Source: Pseudomonas sp. GV085 (GTDB taxonomy: Bacteria; Pseudomonadota; Gammaproteobacteria; Pseudomonadales; Pseudomonadaceae). Taken from it: a DNA stretch of 64,000 nt. Below are positions 33,696 to 41,148 of this stretch, one piece after another (the first letter of the stretch is position 1; every line of letters begins with the position of its first letter). The notes under the pieces were generated by a model, which was not told where the DNA came from, ran no database searches, and saw nothing but the letters and a program-made list of their open reading frames with translations. The translations under genes and the position numbers were made by a program. The stretch covers positions 372,001-436,000 of the forward strand of contig NZ_QAOV01000004.1 of NCBI RefSeq assembly GCF_003050925.1, in the 5' to 3' direction.

Positions 33696-33959
33696 TCACT
33701 TGATCGCGTCGATTTCCACCAGTGCCCAAATACAATCTGCGTACTTAGGATTCGTCGAATGCAGGGTAACGTCGTTGGCTGTGGGGATGAGTGCATCGTT
33801 CTCGGCAAGAATCTCGAAATGCCCCTCGATAGCTTCGCGCACCATAGCAATTGCATGGTCCAGATTTTTACCGGCGGAAAAACAACCCGGAACATCCGGC
33901 ACTTCCACGCCCCACGCATGTTCGTCGTCGCCCATGGAAATCGCAATCGGGTAAAACAT
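33696..33959 (-). CDS. HicB-type antitoxin without a HicA partner
   Basis: 87 aa. FYPIAISMGDDEHAWGVEVP and DVPGCFSAGKNLDHAIAM are the HicB RNase H-like fold. ATG at 33959 gives a normal HicB start and places GGAGG nine bases away; ATG at 33965 would leave only three. HicA, about 60 aa, should be beside it but neither flank has space or sequence for one. Either an orphan antitoxin or a remnant of a pair. Confidence 0.82.
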   Translation of the reverse strand: MFYPIAISMGDDEHAWGVEVPDVPGCFSAGKNLDHAIAMVREAIEGHFEILAENDALIPTANDVTLHSTNPKYADCIWALVEIDAIK

Positions 33960-34000
33960 GTTCATCGTCCTCCATAGAAAAGGCGGATGGGTATGAAACT

Positions 34001-34025
34001 CAATAGGCGCCTGGAAAGGCGCCTT
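34001..34025. terminator. Hairpin between the DUF6124-like gene and hicB
   Basis: AGGCGCCTGGAAAGGCGCCT forms a strong stem of two self-complementary octamers. It probably ends the transcript of the upstream small gene; a T-run is weak. Confidence 0.5.
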
Positions 34026-34033
34026 ATGGTTCG

Positions 34034-34303
34034 TCACGATGGTTCTGCATCCATGCGTCGAGCGATTACATCCAGCACATCGCAACCATCACGCAACGGC
34101 ACGCAGCAGAGCAATGCGAAGTCACTGAGTACAACTGAGTCAGAGGTCAGGTCGCCGCGCATTGCGAGGTTTTCAAGAAGCTGAGTTACGGCTCGAATTC
34201 TATAGCTGGCGGTGCTGAGCAGGGAATGCAGGGGTTGGGTGGTATTGACGTAGAGGGAGGGGAGGTCGTCGGCGTTGCTGGTTAAAGCCATGTATTCATT
34301 CAT
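34034..34303 (-). CDS. Pseudomonas-specific small protein (DUF3077/DUF6124-like)
   Basis: 89 aa from ATG at 34303. The body LHSLLSTASYRIRAVTQLLENLA and the later CDVLDVIARRMDAE match short helical Pseudomonas families of this kind. A start at 34291 is also possible. The longer frame extending to 34426 passes through a structured repeat and is not used. Function unknown. Its leader, described next, is the main point of interest. Confidence 0.65.
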   Translation of the reverse strand: MNEYMALTSNADDLPSLYVNTTQPLHSLLSTASYRIRAVTQLLENLAMRGDLTSDSVVLSDFALLCCVPLRDGCDVLDVIARRMDAEPS

Positions 34304-34318
34304 GAGTGAGTACCAATT

Positions 34319-34490
34319 GTAGGTGGAAGACCTACCACTCAATCGTCGCCAAACAATAGGGTGGTAGCTGTACGCGGGTTGGCGAACCGGACAATGGTAA
34401 AACCGGCAGACCCGAAGGTCTCCCACGCACAGCTACCGAAAAAGCAGCCAAGCGTGATCAAAAGTGCTCCGAGAAATCCTCGGAGCCTTC
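34319..34490 (-). ncRNA. Structured 5' leader of the DUF6124-like gene
   Basis: On the minus strand there are four elements before the start codon. First, a strong hairpin GCTCCGAG/CTCGGAGC (34466-34486). Second, a long closing stem (34363-34437) with GGTAGCTGTGCGTGGG against CCCGCGTACAGCTACC. Inside it lie the perfect stem-loop AGACC-UUCG-GGUCU (34408-34421) and a shorter GCCGG/CCGGU helix, so a three-way junction is possible. Last, a perfect hairpin GTAGGT/ACCTAC (34319-34335) ends 15 bases before ATG. This is more structure than a plain leader. A role in control of translation is inference. Confidence 0.55.
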
Positions 34491-34702
34491 TGTACCGTTG
34501 TTACCGAGTCGCCAAACCCGATACGCCATTTGGGCGCGGTCAGACTATAGGTCTCATGACAAAGGCACAGCAATGCGCAAGTGTACGGACATTTCCCAGT
34601 GTCGTGTAGGACGTTGCTTTTTCTAGCGTTGATCTCCGTTGGGCCTTTAAAAATCAGGTCTTAGCACTGAGTTCGGCAGGCCCATCACCAAATCCCGCGT
34701 AC
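34491..34702. other. Gap between structured leader and fic terminator
   Basis: About 210 bases without a convincing gene. It holds GGTCAGACTATAGGTCTCATG, in which CTATAG/AGACC-type pairing may mark the leader promoter or another hairpin. Confidence 0.4.
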
Positions 34703-34730
34703 AAAAAAACCGGTCACCCGGACCGGTTTT
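34703..34730 (-). terminator. Rho-independent terminator of fic
   Basis: On the minus strand AAAACCGGTCC-GGGT-GACCGGTTTTTTT. The stem is about 10 bp with a long T-run. Confidence 0.9.
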
Positions 34731-34771
34731 CTCCTGAGTAGCAGTTGCACGCTATCCAGTTCTACCGAAGA

Positions 34772-36316
34772 TCACTCTTCACCAGCCCCCATCACTCGAT
34801 CCTCAAACGCGGAACGCACGGCATCCACAACACGTTGCGCCATGCCTTCATCTTCAAGCTGCGGGTATCCTTTCTTCAGCTTTCCGGACACCATCCAGCC
34901 ATTCTCCTTGATCGAACGGATGATGCGGTTCGCATCCTGATCCGGCATTTCGATCACTTCTTTGAGATGTTCCTGTGCTCGCTGAAAGATCACCAAGACT
35001 CGGGCTTCATCCGCCATCTCCGTACGAATCGTGTGCTCGACGACGCGGGCTGTGTACAGGACATGTTCCGTGAGATCAGGGTATCGCCAGGCAAAGCACG
35101 CATCCTCGTATTCATCGAAGATGAAGTTGCTGGGAGTTCCGTCCTCGTAGGTCACGAGTTCGTCAAATCGATAGGCTGCAGCATAACGTCGCATGAACGG
35201 TCGGGAGAACACCTCGAGCGTACGGTCGTAGCCAGCCCTGAAGTCGATCGAGCTGGTGATCGTGGCTGACACGGGCAGGATCACTCCGTCGGGCACTGCC
35301 TTGTCCCGGATCAAGGTATCGTTGATCAGGAAGCGATGAATCCGGCCGTTGCCGTCACGCATGGGATGGATGTACACGAAGCCGAATGCAAGCACTGCGG
35401 CACGTGCTACTGACTCCGCTCCACGTGTAGCTATCTCGAACTCGTTGAGGCCGTCCAGTAACTGGGCGAGATTTTCGAAGGGCGGGGCAATGTAATGCAC
35501 GATGTCTTCGCGCATTGTGGCCTGACCTACAAATACCGGGGAGCGCCGCAACCCGAGCCCGATGGCATCTCGCCCCAGAATGCCGGCTTGCAGGGAACGT
35601 AGGCTGTCATTGCTTAATGGGGCTTCGATATGGCCGCAGTGCTGGGCAATGACATGCGCGAACCGCTGGATACGATCAGCCTGGTCGGCCTCTTTTTCGA
35701 TGAGAAAGCTGGCTCGCGACTCCTTGAACGTCAACCAACTGGCCGTACGCATCAAGATATCGGCACCAAATGTTCGATCCAACTCCTTCAACGCAGCGCC
35801 GAGATCGAATTGCAGAGCCTCTCTGACTGCCGCCGTACGACGAACCAAAGGGCAAAACCCGGGTGTACCGGGCAGGTTGTTTTTGACTCGCCAACGTCGA
35901 ACTCGTGGTGGTTCGCTACGGGTGAGGTAGTCCTGCGCAGAAAGTGCATCGACATAGCCGCCGTTGGTTACGTCCGGCACATCCAGCCTTTGCCCTGTCA
36001 GCCATTCGTAGAGAAACCCCGTGCGGCGAGCGTATTGGCCGAAAGGCTCCCGCTGGCACCAGGCTACGATAGGGTCGGGGCCGGTCTTCGCAAACAGACG
36101 GGCAAAGAATTCGAGATGAATCTCTTCGTACTTGAGGCCGAATTCGAAATGCCCTGAGAAATCGTCGGCAGGCCGGTAGCTCGGGGGATACTGATTCTGC
36201 GTATGCCCGCTACTTTCGCGACTGACACGTGTCGTGCCAACCGTCGACTCGACGCGCAGTGGCTGTGCCAGAACGATGTCGTACTGGTTTGCGAGTGCCT
36301 TTAGACCGACCTGCAT
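34772..36316 (-). CDS. Fic-domain protein (AMPylase type, class II inhibition motif)
   Basis: 514 aa. The Fic core motif is HPMRDGNGRIHRF (about residues 317-329) with the catalytic His and the complete GNGR anion hole. An N-terminal inhibitory helix is seen as ASFLIEKE (about 205), matching the S-x-x-x-E pattern of class II Fic proteins, with Lys instead of the usual Gly/Asn after Glu. Fic proteins transfer AMP from ATP to Tyr/Thr/Ser of target proteins. The N-terminal 180 residues and C-terminal 120 residues are of uncertain fold. It has no neighbouring antitoxin. Iterated repeats lie upstream. Confidence 0.9.
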   Translation of the reverse strand: MQVGLKALANQYDIVLAQPLRVESTVGTTRVSRESSGHTQNQYPPSYRPADDFSGHFEFGLKYEEIHLEFFARLFAKTGPDPIVAWCQREPFGQYARRTGFLYEWLTGQRLDVPDVTNGGYVDALSAQDYLTRSEPPRVRRWRVKNNLPGTPGFCPLVRRTAAVREALQFDLGAALKELDRTFGADILMRTASWLTFKESRASFLIEKEADQADRIQRFAHVIAQHCGHIEAPLSNDSLRSLQAGILGRDAIGLGLRRSPVFVGQATMREDIVHYIAPPFENLAQLLDGLNEFEIATRGAESVARAAVLAFGFVYIHPMRDGNGRIHRFLINDTLIRDKAVPDGVILPVSATITSSIDFRAGYDRTLEVFSRPFMRRYAAAYRFDELVTYEDGTPSNFIFDEYEDACFAWRYPDLTEHVLYTARVVEHTIRTEMADEARVLVIFQRAQEHLKEVIEMPDQDANRIIRSIKENGWMVSGKLKKGYPQLEDEGMAQRVVDAVRSAFEDRVMGAGEE

Positions 36317-36336
36317 TGACGAAATCCTTTACTGGG

Positions 36337-36458
36337 GCGAAAAAAACGCTAACGAATACCTGATCCTACGCGAAAACGTTAATTTTCGCGGGCGTGAAAA
36401 GGCTAACGGTCACCGAAATTCGCTAACAAATCCCCATCCTGCGAAAAAAACGCTAACG
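36337..36458. promoter_or_regulatory. Iterated CTAAC-type repeats upstream of fic
   Basis: Five variants: an exact 18-mer GCGAAAAAAACGCTAACG at 36337-36354 and again at 36441-36458, GTGAAAAGGCTAACGG near 36395, CCGAAATTCGCTAAC near 36413 and a palindromic GCGAAAACGTTAATTTTCGC at 36370-36389. The CTAAC cores fall at 36349, 36403, 36423 and 36453, multiples close to the helical turn. An operator array for fic autoregulation or a regulator is likely (inference). Confidence 0.6.
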
Positions 36459-36597
36459 GGACTTTTATAGTAGTCGCTTCTGCGCAGGAGCATTTTGCGT
36501 ATGGATGGGCGCCAGGTAAGCCTTCTAAACGAAAAAGTTGCGGAAGGTTCGGATGAGGGGAGCCCCTATACCTGCGAGTCCCCCAAATCGCGGACAC

Positions 36598-36627
36598 AAA
36601 AAACCGGCCATCAAGGCCGGTTTTTTC
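36598..36627 (-). terminator. Terminator after tRNA-Gly
   Basis: AAAACCGGCC-TTGAT-GGCCGGTTTTTT on the minus strand, 50 bases beyond the tRNA 3' end. Works in both orientations. Confidence 0.88.
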
Positions 36628-36678
36628 TGTCTCTACATCCCCCGTCAAAACCACCCTGACGTGAGATCAAAATTCGAT

Positions 36679-36752
36679 TGGAGCGGGTGAAGGGAATCGA
36701 ACCCTCGTTATCAGCTTGGGAAGCTGGAGTAATGCCATTATACGACACCCGC
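36679..36752 (-). tRNA. tRNA-Gly, anticodon CCC
   Basis: 74 bases including encoded CCA. Acceptor GCGGGTG pairs with CACCCGC, then U73 and CCA. The anticodon loop TTCCCAA carries CCC, the T-loop GGTTCGATTCC is standard. Single copy at this place. Confidence 0.96.
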
Positions 36753-36833
36753 TCAGAGCGCTGACTTTGTACCAGATACGGCCGCGGATTTGAAGTTTTT
36801 CTTTATGTGGGGCGGGTTTAACGCAGATGTAAC

Positions 36834-36869
36834 AAAAAAGCCCGGACCGCCTGACGGTCGATCGCGGGC
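36834..36869 (-). terminator. Terminator of phaG
   Basis: On the minus strand GCCCG and CGGGC close a stem with an inner GACCG/CGGTC pair, then TTTTTT. It lies 65 bases after the phaG stop. A half REP unit (36907-36918) is between. Confidence 0.8.
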
Positions 36870-36933
36870 AAACCTCGCGCCTGCAGAATACGTTTAACGC
36901 AGCAGGGCGGGGCTTGCTCGCGATGACGCTACT

Positions 36934-37818
36934 TCAGATTGCCAATGCATGATGTTCCTGGACTTTGTGGTAACGCGGTCGGCTTTCGTGTTGCGCTGGT
37001 TTCAGGAAACCCATCAGTGCGTTGCGGCTGTCTCGGCAGGCGGCTTTGTGCTCCATGTCGAGAAAGTGGCCGGTGGCCTGAAGGGTACTGAACGTGCTGT
37101 GTTGCACGTGGCTTTCGAACAACCGGGCGTCGTCGGCGGCGGTGTATTCGTCCCATTCGCCGTTGAGGAACAGCACCGGTACGTCGATTTTCTTCGCCGC
37201 GTGCAGGTAGCACTGACGGTCGCTGTGCAACACCTCGTTGATGTGGAAGTGCATCTGCCCGTACTCATGTTCGGCCAGGGAGCTGACGTGGCGATAGTTG
37301 AAACGCTTGAACAACGACGGCAGGTGTTTGCCGATGGTGTCGTTCACCAGGTGCCCGACCCGGTCGCGGTCCAGGTTGCCGAGGTGTTCGACGCCGCGCT
37401 CGAGGTAGTCGAGCATATGCGCGTTGATCACCGGGGAGAACGAGCTGATCACGGCTTTTTCGATGCGCCGTGGTCGTTGCGACAACGCCATCATGGTCGC
37501 GGCACCGCCCCAGGAAAACGACAGCACGTGTTCGGCGGCGAAGTGGTCGATCAGCTCAAGCAGGATCTGTCCTTCGATTTCCTTGGTGAGCATTTTCTCA
37601 TGCAGGTTGTGGGCTTTTGACCGGCCCGCGTAGGGCTGGTCGTAGCAGACGACGTTGAACTGCGGATGGAGGTTTTTCACGGTTTGTGCAAACGACGCAG
37701 TCGTGGCCATCGAGCCGTTGACCAGGATAATGGTCTTCTCTGCGGCGTCTGCGCGATAGAACTCCGTGTAAACCCGATACTGACCCTGTATATCCAACAC
37801 AGCGATTTCTGGCCTCAT
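36934..37818 (-). CDS. phaG: (R)-3-hydroxydecanoyl-ACP:CoA transacylase/thioesterase PhaG
   Basis: Links fatty acid synthesis to medium-chain polyhydroxyalkanoate by releasing or transferring 3-hydroxyacyl groups from ACP. 294 aa against 295 in P. putida, and it looks almost identical in the blocks IILVNGSMATTASFAQTV and FNYRHVSSLAEHEY. Alpha/beta hydrolase with the nucleophile Ser102 in SFSWGG, and GHFLDME for the His. ATG at 37818 follows AGGAG; the 31-residue upstream extension is not family-like. The related RhlA is the alternative, but the residues fit PhaG. Confidence 0.92.
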   Translation of the reverse strand: MRPEIAVLDIQGQYRVYTEFYRADAAEKTIILVNGSMATTASFAQTVKNLHPQFNVVCYDQPYAGRSKAHNLHEKMLTKEIEGQILLELIDHFAAEHVLSFSWGGAATMMALSQRPRRIEKAVISSFSPVINAHMLDYLERGVEHLGNLDRDRVGHLVNDTIGKHLPSLFKRFNYRHVSSLAEHEYGQMHFHINEVLHSDRQCYLHAAKKIDVPVLFLNGEWDEYTAADDARLFESHVQHSTFSTLQATGHFLDMEHKAACRDSRNALMGFLKPAQHESRPRYHKVQEHHALAI

Positions 37819-38131
37819 GTCATAAGACTCCTGGCAAGCGGGTATGCGCGCAAATGAGATTGCACGAGCTTTGTGACAGGTAGGCATACGCCTGGAATTT
37901 GAGAGGCCCATGTCGATCCACTGCAGTCCGGTCGACGGGTATTGTTATTGGCGGGCAGTCTGCCGGATGAGGCCGGAACCCTTGGGTTCCTACCGGCAAA
38001 AAGTTTCTTAGAAGTATGTGGTGACTAGTCGGTCACATTTCGGCCGACGTCCTGATTCAAGCAGGGGTCACGTCATCGCGCAAGTGCCATTGGTAAATTG
38101 TTCGACAACTTTCTGCTCGGCGGTCGCCTGC
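37819..38131. other. Intergenic region rsuA-phaG
   Basis: 313 bases. One strong hairpin GGAACCC-TT-GGGTTCC within GCC...GGC at 37973-37999. The phaG promoter must lie in the half near 37819-37950; none was assigned. Confidence 0.5.
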
Positions 38132-38824
38132 TTAGATCAATCCGATCTCTGCATCGCTCAGTGAGCGGTATTCGCCCGGTTTCAACGCGTCGTCGAGCAC
38201 CAGCGGCCCCATGCGTTCGCGGTGCAGGCGCATCACCTTGTTGTTGAAGTGGCCGAACATGCGCTTGACCTGGTGATAGCGGCCTTCGACGATGCTCAGG
38301 CGTGCGCATTTTGCCCCGAGCAGCTCTAACCCGGCCGGTTGCGTGGTGAGGTCTTCGAAAGCGAAGTACAGCCCTTGGCTGAACTTGATCGCGTATTCGG
38401 GACCGATGTCCTGTTCGGTTTCGACGTAATAGACCTTGGGCAGTTTGGTCTGTGGTTGGGTCAAGCGTCGCGACCAGCTGCCGTCGTTGGTGATCAGCAT
38501 CAGACCGGTGGTATTGAAATCCAGGCGTCCGGCGATGTGCAGTTCTTCCTTGTCCGGTTCATGAATCAGGTCGAGCACGGTCGGGTGCTGCGGGTCCTTG
38601 GTAGCGCTGACGCAACCGGCAGGTTTGTGCAGCATGAAGTGGCGCAGGGGTTTACCGACTTGCAGCACGTCGTTGTCGACTTCGACGCAGCTGAATTCGC
38701 GGACTTCGCTGTGCGGGTCGCTGACGACTTCTCCGTCAACCCTGACGCGTTTTTCCACCAGCAACAGGCGCACCTGCTTGCGGTTGAAGCACGGCAGGTT
38801 GCTGAGGAAACGGTCGACGCGCAT
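38132..38824 (-). CDS. rsuA: 16S rRNA pseudouridine(516) synthase
   Basis: 230 aa. S4 RNA-binding domain (about 1-50), catalytic domain with GRLDFNTTGLML (Asp102, as in E. coli RsuA). Makes pseudouridine 516 in the small-subunit rRNA. Single gene. Confidence 0.93.
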   Translation of the reverse strand: MRVDRFLSNLPCFNRKQVRLLLVEKRVRVDGEVVSDPHSEVREFSCVEVDNDVLQVGKPLRHFMLHKPAGCVSATKDPQHPTVLDLIHEPDKEELHIAGRLDFNTTGLMLITNDGSWSRRLTQPQTKLPKVYYVETEQDIGPEYAIKFSQGLYFAFEDLTTQPAGLELLGAKCARLSIVEGRYHQVKRMFGHFNNKVMRLHRERMGPLVLDDALKPGEYRSLSDAEIGLI

Positions 38825-38861
38825 GACTTAAGGATCGGTAAAGAAAGGGGCGCGCATCTTA

Positions 38862-39077
38862 CTAGAACGATTCGGGCGCTGCTTGCAGCTGCGCTTCGAC
38901 TTCGGCGCAACGCGGGCACAGGCACGAGGCGTCGCGCAGCTCCGTCGGCAGCGCCTGGAGCACCGCCGGGTCGATACTGACGCCGTAGCACCAGCAGGCG
39001 CGGTCAGCGGTTCGCGGGTCGGCCAGGGTGCAGTCGTTGGGGGCGCCGCAGGCGGGGCAGAGATCAGGCTGGTTCAT
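38862..39077 (-). CDS. Cysteine-rich CWC-family protein
   Basis: 71 aa. Six or more cysteines: CPAC, the CWCYGV that names the family, and CLCPRC near the C-terminus. Likely a small zinc-binding protein. It lies 37 bases before rsuA on the same strand. Confidence 0.85.
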   Translation of the reverse strand: MNQPDLCPACGAPNDCTLADPRTADRACWCYGVSIDPAVLQALPTELRDASCLCPRCAEVEAQLQAAPESF

Positions 39078-39225
39078 GGACGGAGTGAGACTTCTCTACG
39101 CAGGTTCGGTTGTGGCCACTTTGTTTGGCCCGATACATCGCATGATCCGCCCGCGACAGCAGGCTGTGCAAGGTGTCATCGGGCTGCCGGTAAATAACCG
39201 CTGGATTCATAGGGTAAATCGGCAG
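39064..39225 (-). pseudogene. C-terminal remnant of a GGDEF-domain protein
   Basis: The minus frame reads DDTLHSLLSRADHAMYRAKQ then SGHNRTCVEK, the conserved end of a GGDEF domain, and stops at 39064. Upstream the frame is stopped within 30 codons, and no GGDEF motif precedes it. It overlaps the start of the CWC gene. A clear relic of a lost diguanylate cyclase. Confidence 0.7.
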
Positions 39226-39256
39226 GGATCAGGTGCGGCGGTGCCTGAGCTGATGC

Positions 39257-39337
39257 CTTCGCTGGCAAGTCGGATCGCCGCACCGCAGCTCCTACAAGTT
39301 CTGCGCTGACCCTGTAGGAGCTGGCTTGCCAGCGAAT
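39257..39337. repeat. REP pair, GAGCTGGCTTGCCAGCGA class
   Basis: The right unit TAGGAGCTGGCTTGCCAGCG is intact; the left is a degraded copy with CTTCGCTGGCAAG. Just downstream of the guanidine operon, where it may help end the transcript. Confidence 0.85.
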
Positions 39338-39344
39338 CGAAAGA

Positions 39345-41123
39345 TCACAGCAGTGTTTTCAGGTACATCCGCCAGCCGCCAAAGTGGCTGATATTCACCG
39401 CGCCCTCCAGTCCATAGGCCTCACAGATAAACCCGCTCTCCCAGCGACCATCCGCCAGTTGTACCTTGCCCAATCCCAGCGGCGCCGCAATCCCGGTCAG
39501 GAACGAACCCAGCTCGCTGCTTGGCAACTCCCAGACTTCCACCGCAATCGCCACGCCGCCATCCTTCACGCGGACCATGCCCGGACGAAACGGCGGGCCG
39601 CCGGCAAGGGCATAGAATTGGTAGTCCGGCGAGCTGAAAGTCGTTTCCACCAGGCGGGCGCCGCGCTGCTTGAGCTGCCAGTTCAGCGCCAGCCCGTCCA
39701 GGTGCGCGCCGCAGACCACCAGCCGCGCCCGATCATGGCGTGCAACCGGCGCCGGGGCAGGTGCGGCCAGGCCTTGCTGACGCTGTAAGGCGTCCGCCAC
39801 GCTCAGCAGATACTGATCGGTGAAGGCCCGCCCGAACAGCGTCACGCCCCAAGGCATGCCGTTGTCCATGAAGGCGCTGGGCACGGCGACAGCGGCGTAG
39901 TCGAGCAGGTTCATGAAGTTGGTGTAGTAACCCAGTTCCGAATTGCGCAGCACCGGTTCGGCCTCGAGTTCAGCCAGCGTCACCGGGCGGCCGATGGTCG
40001 GCGTGACGACACAGTCGAGGCCTTCCAGCGCGTTGTCGCACAGGGCTTTGAGCGCTTGCAGTCGGTATTGGGCGCGGAAGGTTTGCACGCCGTCGACGGC
40101 GGGTGCCTTGGCCAATACAGCGCGAATCACGGGCAACACCGCCTCGGGGTTTTGCGCCATCAACTCACCGGCCACGCTGTAGCGCTCGGCTACCCACGGG
40201 CCTTCATAGAGCAAGCGGGCGGCCTCCAGAAACGGCGACAGATCCAGTTCCACCGCTTCGCCGCCCAAGGCCTTGAGGCGGTCGATGGCATCACCGAACA
40301 ATAGCGGGCCTTCAGGGCAACCGAAAAATTGCAGGTCCTGCGCGCGCGGCACGCCGAAACGGAACGGCCGCGGTGTGCCGAACGCCGAGCCGTCGTTCCA
40401 CAGCGGGTTGCTGCGGCTGTATTCGTCCCGTGGATCGAGGCGCGCAGTGAGCGCCAGCAACTGACTGGCCTCCCGCGCGGTGGTGGTGAACGTGGTGACG
40501 CAATCCAGTGTACGACAGGCCGGTACCACGCCAGCCGTCGAGATCAGGCCCTTGGTGGCTTTCAGGCCGACCAGATTGTTCAACGCCGCCGGCACGCGTC
40601 CGGAGCCGGCGGTGTCGGTGCCAAGGGAAAAACTCGCAACCCCGAGCGCCACCGCCAGCGACGAACCGGCACTGGATCCGCCCGACGGGTACTCCGGCAA
40701 CACGCTGTTGGGGCATGCGCCGTACGGTGAGCGGCTGCCGTTGAGCCCCGTGGCGAATTGGTCGAGATTGGTCTTGCCCAGCGGGATCGCACCGAGGGCC
40801 AGCAGTTGCTCGACGATGGTCGCCGAACGCTGCGGCACATAGGCAAATGCCGGGCACGCCGCCGTGGTCGGAATGCCCGCCAGGTCGATGTTGTCCTTGA
40901 TCGCGAACGGCACGCCATACAGCGGCAGGCTGTCGGGAGCGCGACCGTCGAGGGCGGCGAGGTAAGGTTCCAGCTCCTCGGCGCTGAGCAAGTGGATGAA
41001 CAGGTGATAGTCCGGGTTCAGTGCTGCGGCTTTTTCCCGCAGGCTCGGCAACAGTTGCCGAGGGGTGAGGCTGCCGTCGCGGTAGGCGCTGCGCAGGGCG
41101 TCGAGTTGCAGATTGATGTTCAT
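39345..41123 (-). CDS. atzF: Allophanate hydrolase
   Basis: Last step of guanidine use: allophanate to ammonia and CO2. 592 aa with amidase-signature domain (about 1-450) and the C-terminal allophanate-decarboxylase/gamma-glutamylcyclotransferase-like domain. The Ser-cisSer-Lys triad lies in FAIKDNID and GGSSAGSSLAVALG. ATG at 41123 follows AAGGA; the six-residue longer start is less likely. It is the last gene of the operon, 25 bases after the carboxylase. Confidence 0.94.
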   Translation of the reverse strand: MNINLQLDALRSAYRDGSLTPRQLLPSLREKAAALNPDYHLFIHLLSAEELEPYLAALDGRAPDSLPLYGVPFAIKDNIDLAGIPTTAACPAFAYVPQRSATIVEQLLALGAIPLGKTNLDQFATGLNGSRSPYGACPNSVLPEYPSGGSSAGSSLAVALGVASFSLGTDTAGSGRVPAALNNLVGLKATKGLISTAGVVPACRTLDCVTTFTTTAREASQLLALTARLDPRDEYSRSNPLWNDGSAFGTPRPFRFGVPRAQDLQFFGCPEGPLLFGDAIDRLKALGGEAVELDLSPFLEAARLLYEGPWVAERYSVAGELMAQNPEAVLPVIRAVLAKAPAVDGVQTFRAQYRLQALKALCDNALEGLDCVVTPTIGRPVTLAELEAEPVLRNSELGYYTNFMNLLDYAAVAVPSAFMDNGMPWGVTLFGRAFTDQYLLSVADALQRQQGLAAPAPAPVARHDRARLVVCGAHLDGLALNWQLKQRGARLVETTFSSPDYQFYALAGGPPFRPGMVRVKDGGVAIAVEVWELPSSELGSFLTGIAAPLGLGKVQLADGRWESGFICEAYGLEGAVNISHFGGWRMYLKTLL

Positions 41124-41148
41124 GGCATGAGTCCTTGGCAAAATGGGT

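Noticed and set aside
34304..34426. N-terminal extension of the small DUF6124-like gene
   Set aside because: The extension reads through the structured leader hairpins and is not protein-like.
36403..36654. 83-codon minus frame between fic and tRNA-Gly
   Set aside because: It overlaps the terminator hairpin and the repeat array, and shows no ribosome-binding site or protein-like pattern.
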